Virus record (IMG/VR): IMGVR_UViG_3300009285_007659
Location: 1-52,398 of that record
Direction: 5' to 3' (one strand)
DNA: 52,398 bases
Source: a virus
Shown here one piece after another: positions 25,458 to 33,922 of this stretch (within the stretch, counting starts at the first letter, position 1; each line of letters opens with the position of its first letter). The position numbers and the translations under genes are program-made. A model generated the notes under the pieces. The model saw nothing but the letters and a program-made list of their open reading frames with translations. It was not told where the DNA came from and searched no databases.

Positions 25458-25965
25458 AAAACTAAACCCAATTGCAATTTTTGATATTGATGGAGTTCTT
25501 ACAGATGGAGGATTTTACAATACAAAAGAAGGAAAATTCTTAAAAAAATTCGGTGCAGATGATTTTGATGCCCTTAGAGAATTACAGAAATACATTCCAG
25601 CTCATTTCATTACAGCCGACAAAAAAGGATTCCCTATTGTTGTAAAGCGAATTGAAGATGAAATGGGATTTAAATTAGATTTAGTTTCACACAAACCAAA
25701 AGAACGATGGAACTGGATAAAAGAAAAATATCCAAATAATTACATAATTTATGTTGGAGATGGAATTTATGATTATTGGCCTTTGATTAATTCTAATTTA
25801 GGAATTACAACATCTGAGGCATTATTTCATACTCAAGAAAGTGCTGATGTTGTAATCGATCGTAAGGGCGGAAATAGATTTGCAGCAGAAGCTTGTTTGG
25901 TTATTTTAAAACACTTATGGCCTGATTTCGATTTTTATTCGCTTGGACAAGAAGATCATGAATGA
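25450..25965 (+). CDS. KdsC-like HAD phosphatase
   Basis: 171 aa. Motif I is FDIDGVLTDGG with the catalytic aspartates at residues 12 and 14. Motif II is FITAD, the basic motif is HKPKERWNW, and VGDGIYDYWPLINS is motif IV. This is the class C0 HAD layout of KdsC (KDO-8-P phosphatase) and of phosphatases in related sugar pathways. A cap domain is absent, as expected. It lies between the nucleotidyltransferase-kinase gene and the GatZ-like gene, suggesting all three build one activated sugar. Overlaps both neighbours by eight bases. Confidence 0.82.
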   Translation: MDEKLNPIAIFDIDGVLTDGGFYNTKEGKFLKKFGADDFDALRELQKYIPAHFITADKKGFPIVVKRIEDEMGFKLDLVSHKPKERWNWIKEKYPNNYIIYVGDGIYDYWPLINSNLGITTSEALFHTQESADVVIDRKGGNRFAAEACLVILKHLWPDFDFYSLGQEDHE

Positions 25966-27031
25966 AAACAAATTAAATAAGCTCTACGAAGCTATTAAAG
26001 ACAAAAGAACCATTTTAGGCGTTGGTCCTATGTCTATGCAATGCATTGATGCTGTAATAGAAACTGCAAATGAATATCAAATACCAATGCAGTTAATTGC
26101 CAGTCGTAGACAAGTTGAGTGTTCAATGTTTTACGGTGGGTATGTTAGCACTACAGAAGAATTAGCAAGTTACGTATTGCATCGTGATACAGGGGACTTT
26201 GTGTTGTTAGCTCGGGACCACGGAGGACCTTGGCAAGGAGACAACGAAGGAGACTTGCTACATGATGTCGCACTACAGCGCGCTTTAATGTCGTATCGAA
26301 CTGATATTGCATCGGGATTTGATATTTTACATTTAGATCCTTCTTTGAAGTCTCGATCATTTGAAGAAATTATTCAAGATGTATTTTTCCTTCATCAGCG
26401 TTGTTTAGAAATTGCTCAATCGCTCAAAAAAAATATAGTTTTTGAAATAGGAACAGAAGAACATGGAGGTCACACCACAACATTAGTTAATTTTACAAAG
26501 TTTACAAATACCATCAAAGCACTAAAAAATGTTAAATTTGTCGTTGGGAATATGGGTATGTATGTGAAGGAAATTTTTAACATAGGACGTTTTGACGAAG
26601 TTCAAACACGTAAATTGATTGCCGTTTGTAATGATAATAATATGTTTTTAAAAGGTCATAACTGTGATTATGCACCTATGGAAACAATTCAAAAGAAAAA
26701 TCAACTTGGGGTACATGCAATAAATATAGCTCCTGAATTAGGATATTTGCAAACTCATTTTATTATGGAAAATCTAAAAGAATCAGAATTAAATGAGTTT
26801 GTTGATATTTGCTATAAATCAAAAAAATGGAAAAAATGGATGATTGATCCCAATTTGTCATACAGTGAAAAATATTATGCAAAAATATGTGGGCATTATC
26901 TTTTTAATCATCCAAGAGTGAAAGAAATTTTAAACAATAAATCTAAAGATTTTCATTTAGAATGTAAAAATATTCTTAAGTCAAGAATTGAAAAATATTT
27001 AAAAAACCTTGGCTGGCCACAGGTGATGTGA
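25958..27031 (+). CDS. GatZ/KbaZ-like class II tagatose-bisphosphate aldolase family protein
   Basis: 357 aa from ATG 25958 (an in-frame TTG at 25943 adds five residues). The overall pattern follows the GatZ/KbaZ family: LARDHGGPWQGD near residue 90, FDILHLDPSLKSRSFEEI, VFEIGTEEHGGHTT and GHNCDYAP. In GatYZ/KbaYZ this protein is the non-catalytic or chaperone-like subunit, but relatives in polysaccharide clusters may be aldolases in their own right. The conserved Asp-His, Glu and His residues would fit an active site. No GatY partner is nearby. It overlaps the HAD gene by eight bases. Confidence 0.78.
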   Translation: MNENKLNKLYEAIKDKRTILGVGPMSMQCIDAVIETANEYQIPMQLIASRRQVECSMFYGGYVSTTEELASYVLHRDTGDFVLLARDHGGPWQGDNEGDLLHDVALQRALMSYRTDIASGFDILHLDPSLKSRSFEEIIQDVFFLHQRCLEIAQSLKKNIVFEIGTEEHGGHTTTLVNFTKFTNTIKALKNVKFVVGNMGMYVKEIFNIGRFDEVQTRKLIAVCNDNNMFLKGHNCDYAPMETIQKKNQLGVHAINIAPELGYLQTHFIMENLKESELNEFVDICYKSKKWKKWMIDPNLSYSEKYYAKICGHYLFNHPRVKEILNNKSKDFHLECKNILKSRIEKYLKNLGWPQVM

Positions 27032-27829
27032 ATGAAAAAAGTAGGTTTTATGATCGTTTATAACGACGCAGATTATATTGATTTTGCAATAAATTCTGTG
27101 AAAAATTGGTTTGACGAATTTGTGATTATAGAAGGTGCTTTTGAAATAACCATGAAATGTGGAATGCCACCGCGATCAAACGATGGAACACTAGATATAA
27201 TTTGGAAATATGTAGATAATAAAAAAATATTTCTTAAACAAGCAAATCTCAGAGAACACAAATTACATTATCAAATTGGATTGGATTTTGCCAAAGAAAG
27301 AAGCGCAGACTGGGCCATTATGGTAGATTCTGATGAGATATGGACAGAAGCTGCAAAAAAATTGGTTGATGCAAAGTTAAAGACAGCAGATAAAATTGGT
27401 GCATATGAATTTAGAATCAAAGAATATTGTTTTGTGAATGATTTTAATACCTGGTATCCAGGAGAATATCCAAGAATTTTCAAAGTAACTCCTGAAGCTT
27501 ATTTCGTGGCTGATAATGAAGTAGCGTGGCCAGATCACGGAAAGCACGAAGACAGAGGTCGTGCTCAAAATCACATCCATTTATTATCGCCAACAATGAA
27601 AATCTTTCATTACGGCTATGTAAGACGAAAAAAACGTTGGCGATTAAAACAAGATTACATGTATGAAAAAGATGGAAATCCAGTAAATTTGCAACATAAA
27701 TTAGAAGGAAACACATACATTCTTCCTTCTGATATTCCAGTCTATAAATTTGACGGCAACCATCCAGAATGTATGAAAACACATCCATTTTATGGCAAAA
27801 CTGCCAATGAGATAATTTACGGAGAGTGA
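27032..27829 (+). CDS. GT2-type glycosyltransferase
   Basis: 265 aa starting directly after the upstream stop. GT-A signature: MIVYNDADYIDFAINSV, VIIEGAFEITM, DGTLDIIWKYVDNKKIF and WAIMVDSDEIWTEAA, with D-S-D as the metal-binding motif. It is a clear paralogue of the protein at 30013 (VIVEGAYQQTI, KYVDNKKIF, MLIIDGDEVYDE). The C-terminal half is rich in Trp and His. No membrane segment. The VEGA-type start is shared with a group of phage and bacterial glycosyltransferases of unknown specificity. Confidence 0.8.
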   Translation: MKKVGFMIVYNDADYIDFAINSVKNWFDEFVIIEGAFEITMKCGMPPRSNDGTLDIIWKYVDNKKIFLKQANLREHKLHYQIGLDFAKERSADWAIMVDSDEIWTEAAKKLVDAKLKTADKIGAYEFRIKEYCFVNDFNTWYPGEYPRIFKVTPEAYFVADNEVAWPDHGKHEDRGRAQNHIHLLSPTMKIFHYGYVRRKKRWRLKQDYMYEKDGNPVNLQHKLEGNTYILPSDIPVYKFDGNHPECMKTHPFYGKTANEIIYGE

Positions 27830-27831
27830 AA

Positions 27832-28824
27832 GTGGCTAAATATATTGTTACAGGAAATGCAGGATTTATAGGAAGTCATCTTACCGAACGACTTTTAAGA
27901 GAAGGTCATGAAGTTGTTGGATTAGATGATCTATCAACAGGTAATTTAGAAAATTTACAAACTTGTTTTAAAAACAAAAACTTCCAATTTATTAAATTGG
28001 ATATTTCAGATTGGCATCAATTAACAAAAAGTTTTTCATGCTTTAAAAATGCAGAAGCTGTTTTTCATGCAGCCGCATGTGCTCGAATTCAACCTAGCGT
28101 TTACAATCCTTCAAGAACACACGAAGTTAACACAAATGGCACTTTTAATATTTTAGAAATTATGAGAATGACAGGAGTAGATAAAATAATTTATTCCACT
28201 TCATCGTCTTGTTACGGAAAAAAGAATAAAACTCCATTCAAAGAGACTATGCTACCAGACTGTCAAACACCGTATTCTGCTACAAAATATCAAGGAGAAA
28301 TTTATTGCAAAACATGGGGAGATATTTACGGAATTAAAAATTGTAGTCTACGTTATTTCAATGTTTATGGACCGCGTTCTCCGTTGGTAGGACAATATGC
28401 TCCTGTAATAGGATTGTTCTTTAGACAAGTTCTACAAGACAATTCTCCTATTACTGTAGTTGGGGAAGGATTTCAACGTCGCGATATGACTTATGTCGAT
28501 GACGTTGTTGATGCAAATATAAAAGCTGTAGAAAAACTGTCCGATCCAGAAGCATCTCAGAAAGTTTCTGGATTTACAATCAACATTGGAACAGGCATGA
28601 ATTATACAATTATAGAAATAGCAAAACGAATCAAAAACATACTTTACGGATATAAAAAAGATATTCAAATCATTCACATTCCTGAACGATATGGAGAAAC
28701 TCCTATTACGCTAGCAGATAATAATTTAGCAAAAAAACTATTAAACTGGGAACCTACAATTTCAATTTCGCAAGGACTTGAAGCTCTTAGAATTCATTAT
28801 TTAGATACGGTATTTAAAAAATGA
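27832..28824 (+). CDS. NAD-dependent sugar epimerase (UDP-glucose/UDP-GlcNAc 4-epimerase type)
   Basis: 330 aa from GTG 27832, preferred because GGAG at 27821-27824 is well spaced from it; a GTG at 27826 is also possible. Extended SDR signatures: VTGNAGFIGSHL, DDLSTGNLENL, FHAAACARIQPS, STSSSCYG and YSATKYQGE (YxxxK), then LRYFNVYGPR and VDDVVDANI. This pattern matches UDP-hexose 4-epimerases such as GalE and WbpP. It would supply UDP-Gal- or UDP-GalNAc-like donors. It overlaps the next GT by four bases. Confidence 0.85.
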   Translation: MAKYIVTGNAGFIGSHLTERLLREGHEVVGLDDLSTGNLENLQTCFKNKNFQFIKLDISDWHQLTKSFSCFKNAEAVFHAAACARIQPSVYNPSRTHEVNTNGTFNILEIMRMTGVDKIIYSTSSSCYGKKNKTPFKETMLPDCQTPYSATKYQGEIYCKTWGDIYGIKNCSLRYFNVYGPRSPLVGQYAPVIGLFFRQVLQDNSPITVVGEGFQRRDMTYVDDVVDANIKAVEKLSDPEASQKVSGFTINIGTGMNYTIIEIAKRIKNILYGYKKDIQIIHIPERYGETPITLADNNLAKKLLNWEPTISISQGLEALRIHYLDTVFKK

Positions 28825-29762
28825 AAATAGTTCAACGTTGTGACTATATCGGTCCTGCTACAAATAGCATGGGCGCGGAACGAATGATAGAATCACTTTC
28901 TACGGGCCTGGTAGAGGCAGGGCACGACGTTTTCATGTGGCTGAATCCAGCTACCCAAACATCTCCTGTGCGTGGCGCCACGCTCGTTTCTGAGCCTCCT
29001 GATGATGCTGACATCATCCATTTTCACGGCTGGATACCATCTGAAGATTACGACAAATTCGGTAAACCCTGGGTGGCCACAATTCATGGTGGGGGTTCAG
29101 AAAACGACCCTGTTTGGTTAGAAAAATCTAACAATAATCCTCATATAATTTGTGTTAGCAAGTTTATTGCAGATAGAATTAATTGTTCTGCATATGCTTG
29201 GGCTTGTTCAAATCCTGATGAATTTATTTTTTCAGAACAAAAAAATGACTATTTTTTATGGATGGCAGGAACAGATTGGGGCGAAGGAAAAGGATTATTT
29301 ACCACGCTGAACATAGCCAAAAAACTAAAAATAAAATTAAAAGTCGCCGGTATCGGAAAAAATCAACAAATCATTGAGGCTATTAAATCTTTTTGTGATG
29401 ATAAAATTGAATATATCGGAGCTATAAATGGTCAACACAAAGCTGAAGTTTTATCAAAAGCCAAAGGGTACATCTTATACACACGATTGCCAGACGCATG
29501 TCCTCGTACAGTTAGCGAAGCTTTATTGTCAGGAACGCCCATAATCAGCTCAACAAACGGCGCTATGCCAGAAATCTTAAATGAAAAAGTTGGGTTTTTA
29601 TGTAAAGACGAACAAGAAATAATTAAAGCAATTGCTAAAATAAAAACAATTAATTCTAAACATTGTTACGAATATGGTTTAAAATATTTTTCACATTCTG
29701 TATGCGCTAAAAAACATATAGAATTTTATTTAAATATGATTGAAAACAGAAAGGTAAATTAA
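28821..29762 (+). CDS. GT4-family glycosyltransferase
   Basis: 313 aa. GT-B features: VQRCDYIGPATNSMGAERMI at the start with the acceptor loop, IIHFHGWIPSEDY, then VAGIGKNQQII, and the donor motif DACPRTVSEALLSGTPIIS, where Asp replaces the first Glu of EX7E. About 100 residues shorter than typical GT4 enzymes. Bases about 28868-29100 have noticeably higher GC (about half by eye) than the rest of the gene and its neighbours, suggesting a patch gained by recombination. Soluble, specificity unknown. Confidence 0.8.
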   Translation: MKIVQRCDYIGPATNSMGAERMIESLSTGLVEAGHDVFMWLNPATQTSPVRGATLVSEPPDDADIIHFHGWIPSEDYDKFGKPWVATIHGGGSENDPVWLEKSNNNPHIICVSKFIADRINCSAYAWACSNPDEFIFSEQKNDYFLWMAGTDWGEGKGLFTTLNIAKKLKIKLKVAGIGKNQQIIEAIKSFCDDKIEYIGAINGQHKAEVLSKAKGYILYTRLPDACPRTVSEALLSGTPIISSTNGAMPEILNEKVGFLCKDEQEIIKAIAKIKTINSKHCYEYGLKYFSHSVCAKKHIEFYLNMIENRKVN

Positions 29763-29763
29763 C

Positions 29764-30009
29764 ATGGCAACAGTTAGTGATGTAAAGACAGTAGTATTAC
29801 AAAAACAAGTTGACTCTCTAGAGAAGCAACTAACAGACATGGTAGATGCAGTGCGCCGACTAGGCAATCAAACATTTGAGTTGAACAAAGCACTTGCAAC
29901 TACTCGTGAATCAATGCAAGATATGCGAGCAGAATTTCAGCGTGCTTTGCTAGAACTGCAAGCACGATCCACCTCCAAGTATGAATCTGGCATTTCTCGC
30001 TATGAGTAA
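29764..30009 (+). CDS. small coiled-coil protein
   Basis: 81 aa, Gln/Leu/Glu-rich, with heptad-like spacing through residues 8-70 (VVLQKQVDSLEKQL, LGNQTFELNKAL). Likely a single parallel coiled coil, perhaps a trimer. No signal or membrane segment. It starts one base after the GT4 stop and precedes the next glycosyltransferase by three bases, so it is in the operon. It could tether glycosyltransferases or be an unrelated virion protein. GC is higher than in the neighbouring genes. No family assignment. Confidence 0.6.
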   Translation: MATVSDVKTVVLQKQVDSLEKQLTDMVDAVRRLGNQTFELNKALATTRESMQDMRAEFQRALLELQARSTSKYESGISRYE

Positions 30010-30012
30010 TTA

Positions 30013-30786
30013 ATGAAAATTTCAGCATTAATGTGTGTTTACAACGAATCCAAATTCGTTGATTACGCCATTCGTTCATGTATTGGCTTTGTTGACCATC
30101 TCGTTATTGTTGAGGGGGCATACCAACAAACAATTGACCTTGGTCAGTCTCCTCGTTCTACTGATGGTACTATAGAAATTTGTAAAAAATACGTAGATAA
30201 TAAAAAAATATTCTACATCGAAGCAAATGAACAGTCAGACCCTCAGCAAAGGCAAATTGGATTAAATAAAATAAAAGAATTAAATCCTGATGGATGGATG
30301 TTGATTATTGATGGTGATGAAGTTTACGATGAAAATACTTTAAAAATGATTAAAGTAGCAAGTTTTAATTTAGATAGAAGTAAAAATTTAGCTGCTTATT
30401 TTAAAAGTTTAACTTTTGTAAATGACTTCAAACATTACACTATTCAAGAATTTCCAAGATTATTTAAAATTACTCCAGGAATGGAATTTGTTAATGATAA
30501 TTTTGTCAAATGGACAGACTTAGGGGTTGATTGGTTTTCTCCATTTGTTATAAAAATGCCATATATTAAATTTCACCATTACGCTTTTTGCAAAGGACAA
30601 GAACGTTTTGTAACAAAGAAAACATGGTGGGAAAACAGATTCGGAAAGAATAATTTTAATTATTCTTGGTTTATTGATAGTGATGGCAAAATCAACGATA
30701 CAGATCACAAAATTGTTAAATACACAGGCAAACATCCAGAAATCATGGAAGAACACCCATTATGGAAACTATCCTTTCTTTCTTAA
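30013..30786 (+). CDS. GT2-type glycosyltransferase
   Basis: 257 aa. GT-A core: ALMCVYNESKFVDYAI, VIVEGAYQQTIDLGQ, SPRSTDGTIEICKKYVDNK, then WMLIIDGDEVYDE with D-G-D as the metal-binding motif. Paralogue of the protein at 27032 with the same order of motifs and the same KYVDNKKIF string; their DNA is nearly identical over that stretch. The C-terminal part has aromatic residues and histidines. Its 3' end overlaps the next gene by 25 bases. Confidence 0.82.
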   Translation: MKISALMCVYNESKFVDYAIRSCIGFVDHLVIVEGAYQQTIDLGQSPRSTDGTIEICKKYVDNKKIFYIEANEQSDPQQRQIGLNKIKELNPDGWMLIIDGDEVYDENTLKMIKVASFNLDRSKNLAAYFKSLTFVNDFKHYTIQEFPRLFKITPGMEFVNDNFVKWTDLGVDWFSPFVIKMPYIKFHHYAFCKGQERFVTKKTWWENRFGKNNFNYSWFIDSDGKINDTDHKIVKYTGKHPEIMEEHPLWKLSFLS

Positions 30787-31310
30787 AAAAAATCAAAGAT
30801 TCTCTATCTTTAGCATTCTCAAAAATATATTTCAAAATTAAACATTTTAATAATTGGATTGTAAAAAGTATTCAATACTCCATATTCTTGTGGAATGATT
30901 ATGATTGGGACTGGAGTTATATATTCACGCTTTTCCAATACAAATTAAAAAGAACAAGAGTTTGCATTGAAAAAAGCACCACAATGAACGAATCTTATCA
31001 AAAAAGAATCGTCAAACAATTAAAATATTCAGAATTTTTACTCGAAAGAATCATTAAAGACGAATACATAAATTCTTTAATGAACAAGCACAAACAAAAA
31101 TGGGGAGAACATATCATGTGGTTTACTCCATGTGAAAATGGTATGCGACAACTTCATCAAACATACAAAAGAATTGTCACAGAAGAAGATAAAATGCAAG
31201 AAAGACAAGATTTTTTAAATATGATGAATGAAGAAGAGCGATTAAAAGCTAAAGATGTTGAAAGACTGTTTAGGCACATTGAAAAATACTACAGATATTG
31301 GTGGGACTGA
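30762..31310 (+). CDS. hypothetical protein of a common phage type
   Basis: 182 aa. Rich in aromatic residues near the start (FLWNDYDWDWSYIFTLFQYKL), followed by basic and helical segments and a final acidic helix ending HIEKYYRYWWD. The DYDWDW-type start recurs in uncharacterised proteins of many phages, from general knowledge of that family; no function is known to me. No clear membrane helix. The start lies inside the upstream glycosyltransferase gene and its stop overlaps the next start (TGATG). It may be a remnant of a replication/nucleotide module inserted in the cassette. Confidence 0.55.
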   Translation: METILSFLKKIKDSLSLAFSKIYFKIKHFNNWIVKSIQYSIFLWNDYDWDWSYIFTLFQYKLKRTRVCIEKSTTMNESYQKRIVKQLKYSEFLLERIIKDEYINSLMNKHKQKWGEHIMWFTPCENGMRQLHQTYKRIVTEEDKMQERQDFLNMMNEEERLKAKDVERLFRHIEKYYRYWWD

Positions 31311-32179
31311 TGAAATTTAAAATTGGAATAGTAGGTGCAGGATTTGTCGGAAGTGCAGCAGATATTTGTTTTGAATCAATAGCAGATATTAAAATTTACG
31401 ACAAATATAAGCCATCTGAATCATTGGAAAGCGTAGTAGAACATTCAAAGATTATTTTCTTATGTCTGCCTACTCCAATGGCAGAAGATGGCAGTTGTGA
31501 TACTTCTATAATTCAAAATACGATATCAGAAATTGACCGCATTTCAGACTTCAGAAGGTTGCTGATAATCAAATCTACAGTACCTCCAGGAACGTCTCAG
31601 AGGCTCGCTGAGCGATTTTCACGTCATGGCTTTATCTTCAACCCAGAATTTCTTACAGAAGCAAATTTCATCGATGATTTTATAACTCAGGACAGAATAC
31701 TTCTGGGATTGACTTCTGGCGTACTTCAAAAAGAAGTAAATCTAATTGAATCTTTCTATGAACAATTTATTAAAAAACAAAAACATCCAGCAGTAATTAA
31801 ATTTTGTTATTCAGAAGAAGCAGAAATGGTAAAGTATACTGCAAATTCTTTTCTAGCTACTAAAGTAGCATATTTCAATGAAATCTATCAAATATGTCAA
31901 TCTTTAAATCTGGATTATGACAGAGTAATAGAATTAGTTACTTTAGATAAACGAATTGGAAATACACATGTAAAAGTTCCTGGTCCTGACGGTTTGTTGG
32001 GGTTTGGAAAAAAATGTCTTCCGAAAGACTTAAATGGATTAATTGCATTGGCAAGGAAAAACAACTGTGATACAATTATTTTAGATTCTGTGTGGTCAAA
32101 AAATCTTTTGATTAGACAGAAATATGATTGGGAAGAAATTCCTGGAGCTACAACACAAACAAACTTTAAGGAACACTGA
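31310..32179 (+). CDS. UDP-glucose/GDP-mannose dehydrogenase-like protein lacking the C-terminal domain
   Basis: 289 aa from ATG 31310, overlapping the upstream stop. N-terminal Rossmann loop GIVGAGFVGSAA; then LCLPTPM, IKSTVPPGTSQ, FNPEFLTEANFIDDF, the helix VKYTANSFLATKVAYFNEI, and the catalytic Cys at about residue 236 in GFGKKCLPKDLNGL. All motifs of the NAD-binding and central domains are present. Family members are usually 390-450 aa; the C-terminal UDP-binding domain is missing. Predicted to oxidise a UDP-sugar to the uronic acid, although a shortened enzyme may differ. Confident on family, less on activity. Confidence 0.8.
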   Translation: MKFKIGIVGAGFVGSAADICFESIADIKIYDKYKPSESLESVVEHSKIIFLCLPTPMAEDGSCDTSIIQNTISEIDRISDFRRLLIIKSTVPPGTSQRLAERFSRHGFIFNPEFLTEANFIDDFITQDRILLGLTSGVLQKEVNLIESFYEQFIKKQKHPAVIKFCYSEEAEMVKYTANSFLATKVAYFNEIYQICQSLNLDYDRVIELVTLDKRIGNTHVKVPGPDGLLGFGKKCLPKDLNGLIALARKNNCDTIILDSVWSKNLLIRQKYDWEEIPGATTQTNFKEH

Positions 32180-32180
32180 A

Positions 32181-32543
32181 ATGTTAAAAGAAAAATACAA
32201 TTTCAAAGGTTTTGATTGGACAGAAATAATTGACTATTACGATGAATCTATTCTTTATTCTTATAAAAAATGTGAAAATTTTCAAGAAATTTCAGACGAC
32301 GAAAAGGCAGAAGATTTTCTATGGTGGATGGAAACTCAGTACAATTCTATTGTAAATCAATATATTAATTTTACAGATAATATGGAAAAATTAGAAGAAT
32401 TATATGAACCTGCTAAAGCTTTTATAAAAGCACTAAGTTCTATAAAAGGCTGTTGTTCATCTATATGGGAAGCAATATCAGAAGCTAAAGGAGATTGTTT
32501 TTTCTATTTTTTCAGCAAACACTTAATGGCAATGTGGGTTTAA
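32181..32543 (+). CDS. hypothetical protein
   Basis: 120 aa from ATG 32181, chosen because of the AAGGA upstream; an in-frame start at 32124 would overlap the previous gene. Mostly helical, acidic, with repeated Tyr and Trp (FDWTEIIDYYDESILYSYKK, FLWWMETQYN) and four Cys in the C-terminal third. No signal or membrane segment and no recognised family. It sits between the dehydrogenase and the HldE-like kinase. Confidence 0.6.
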   Translation: MLKEKYNFKGFDWTEIIDYYDESILYSYKKCENFQEISDDEKAEDFLWWMETQYNSIVNQYINFTDNMEKLEELYEPAKAFIKALSSIKGCCSSIWEAISEAKGDCFFYFFSKHLMAMWV

Positions 32544-32549
32544 GATTAA

Positions 32550-33518
32550 ATGAATTCAATTATAGTAATCGGTGATTTAATTCTGGATAGATACATTTAT
32601 GGAAAAATTAACAGAATGTCTCCAGAAGATTCTTCTATTCCAGTAATAGACATAGAATCATCAGAATACAAACTTGGAGGAGCCGGAAATGTAGCTACTA
32701 ATTTAAAATCTCTTATTCCAAAATCGTTTGTAGACCTAGCAAGTATCTATTCTGATTCTGCTGCAGATCGTTTAATTAATAATAAAATTGGAGTTTTTAC
32801 AACACCAATTTCAGATTTCGAAGAAAACGTTGAACTAATTAAAGATAGAATTATTAATTTAGAAATAAATAAACAAATAGTAAGAATAGACAATAAGAAA
32901 CATTATTCTGATAAATTTATTGACCATTTTATAAGACATCTGGAACGTCGATTACCAACTTTATGTTCTGAATTTTATGATTGTATTGTTTTAAGTGATT
33001 ACAAAAAAGGAACTATAGATAAAAAAGTTATTTCTTATATTAAATATATTGAAAAACCTGTCTTTATAGATACTAAAAATCCTGATCTATCTTTATTTTC
33101 TAAACTATTCTGTCCTATCGTTAAAATGAATCAAAAAGAATACAATACTGCAGTTAAAACTAACGAAGAAGCAGTATTAAAACTTCCATTTTTATTTGTT
33201 ACACAAGGAGCATCTGGAAGTTCTTTATATATAAATAAAAATAAATCTAGTGAAAAATTAGGTTTTAATTATTCCTATATGCATCACAAATGTACTGTTC
33301 ATATTGATAATCCAGATGTATGTGGAGCTGGAGATGTATATTTAGCAGCTTTAGTAGCTAAATATTTAAATTTGAAAAATGAAAATAAAAATATACATAT
33401 ATCTGACTGTTTAGATGAAATGTTGAAATATGCTACTGAAGCTGCAACAGCTTCTGTTAAAAAATCTGGGACTTCAACAGTTACACATGAAGAGGTTTTA
33501 CAATGTCAAGTAAGTTAA
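32550..33518 (+). CDS. HldE N-terminal-like PfkB-family sugar kinase
   Basis: 322 aa. N-terminal signature: VIGDLILDRYIYGKINRMSPE, then YKLGGAGNVATNL, which follows the HldE/RfaE kinase domain. The catalytic region has DTKNPDLSLF, MNQKEY and PDVCGAGDVYLAAL (GAGD with the base Asp). The kinase domain is complete without the nucleotidyltransferase domain of HldE. In the ADP-heptose pathway it phosphorylates heptose-7-phosphate at C1; other heptose or hexose phosphates are possible. With a GT9 domain at 7837 it hints at heptose transfer. Its 3' end overlaps the next cupin gene by 16 bases. Confidence 0.82.
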   Translation: MNSIIVIGDLILDRYIYGKINRMSPEDSSIPVIDIESSEYKLGGAGNVATNLKSLIPKSFVDLASIYSDSAADRLINNKIGVFTTPISDFEENVELIKDRIINLEINKQIVRIDNKKHYSDKFIDHFIRHLERRLPTLCSEFYDCIVLSDYKKGTIDKKVISYIKYIEKPVFIDTKNPDLSLFSKLFCPIVKMNQKEYNTAVKTNEEAVLKLPFLFVTQGASGSSLYINKNKSSEKLGFNYSYMHHKCTVHIDNPDVCGAGDVYLAALVAKYLNLKNENKNIHISDCLDEMLKYATEAATASVKKSGTSTVTHEEVLQCQVS

Positions 33519-33910
33519 AATGGATTCCTAAAAATTGGGGTGGAGAACAGATAATAGTAAATAATGAAAAATACTGTAGTAAAATACTTCATTTTACAAA
33601 AGGGTATAAATGTTCTTTACATATGCATCTGATTAAAACAGAAACTTTTTTTGTATTAAATGGAAGATTTAAATTATTCTGGAGTGACGCTTCTACAGAT
33701 GAATTAAAAATTAAAGTAGATAAATATGGTCCAGAAGGAACAGAAAATGCTCTGATGTTAAATCATTTAATTTTAGAAAAAGGTGATACTTTCCATGTTC
33801 CTGTATCGAGATATCATCAAATGATTGCTCTGGATGAAAATAGTCAATTATTAGAAATTTCTACTCAAGACTTTCCAGAAGACAGTTACAGATTACTTAA
33901 AGGTGACTGA
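33503..33910 (+). CDS. cupin, sugar-isomerase type
   Basis: 135 aa with a GAGG ribosome site upstream. The start WIPKNWGGEQIIVNNEKYCSK is like the cupin at 23499 (KPWGKEEVIEVNNVYCLKK), and CSLHMHLIKTETFFVLNGRF with later FHVPVSRYHQMIAL supplies the metal-binding histidines. The fold is that of single-domain cupins acting as sugar isomerases. It is the last gene of the glycan cassette and is followed by almost 1 kb without genes. Confidence 0.7.
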   Translation: MSSKLKWIPKNWGGEQIIVNNEKYCSKILHFTKGYKCSLHMHLIKTETFFVLNGRFKLFWSDASTDELKIKVDKYGPEGTENALMLNHLILEKGDTFHVPVSRYHQMIALDENSQLLEISTQDFPEDSYRLLKGD

Positions 33911-33922
33911 AACTTCTTTTCT

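Noticed and set aside
20489-27031. Pseudaminic or legionaminic acid pathway
   Set aside because: The dehydratase could be PseB-like, but no aminotransferase (PseC), acetyltransferase or synthase (PseI) is present and the CapF pair fits CapE better.
5414-33910. Bacterial LPS or capsule locus rather than phage
   Set aside because: The RNA ligase, intein, homing nucleases, small phage-type proteins and the adjoining tail genes in the same orientation and base composition argue for a phage genome.
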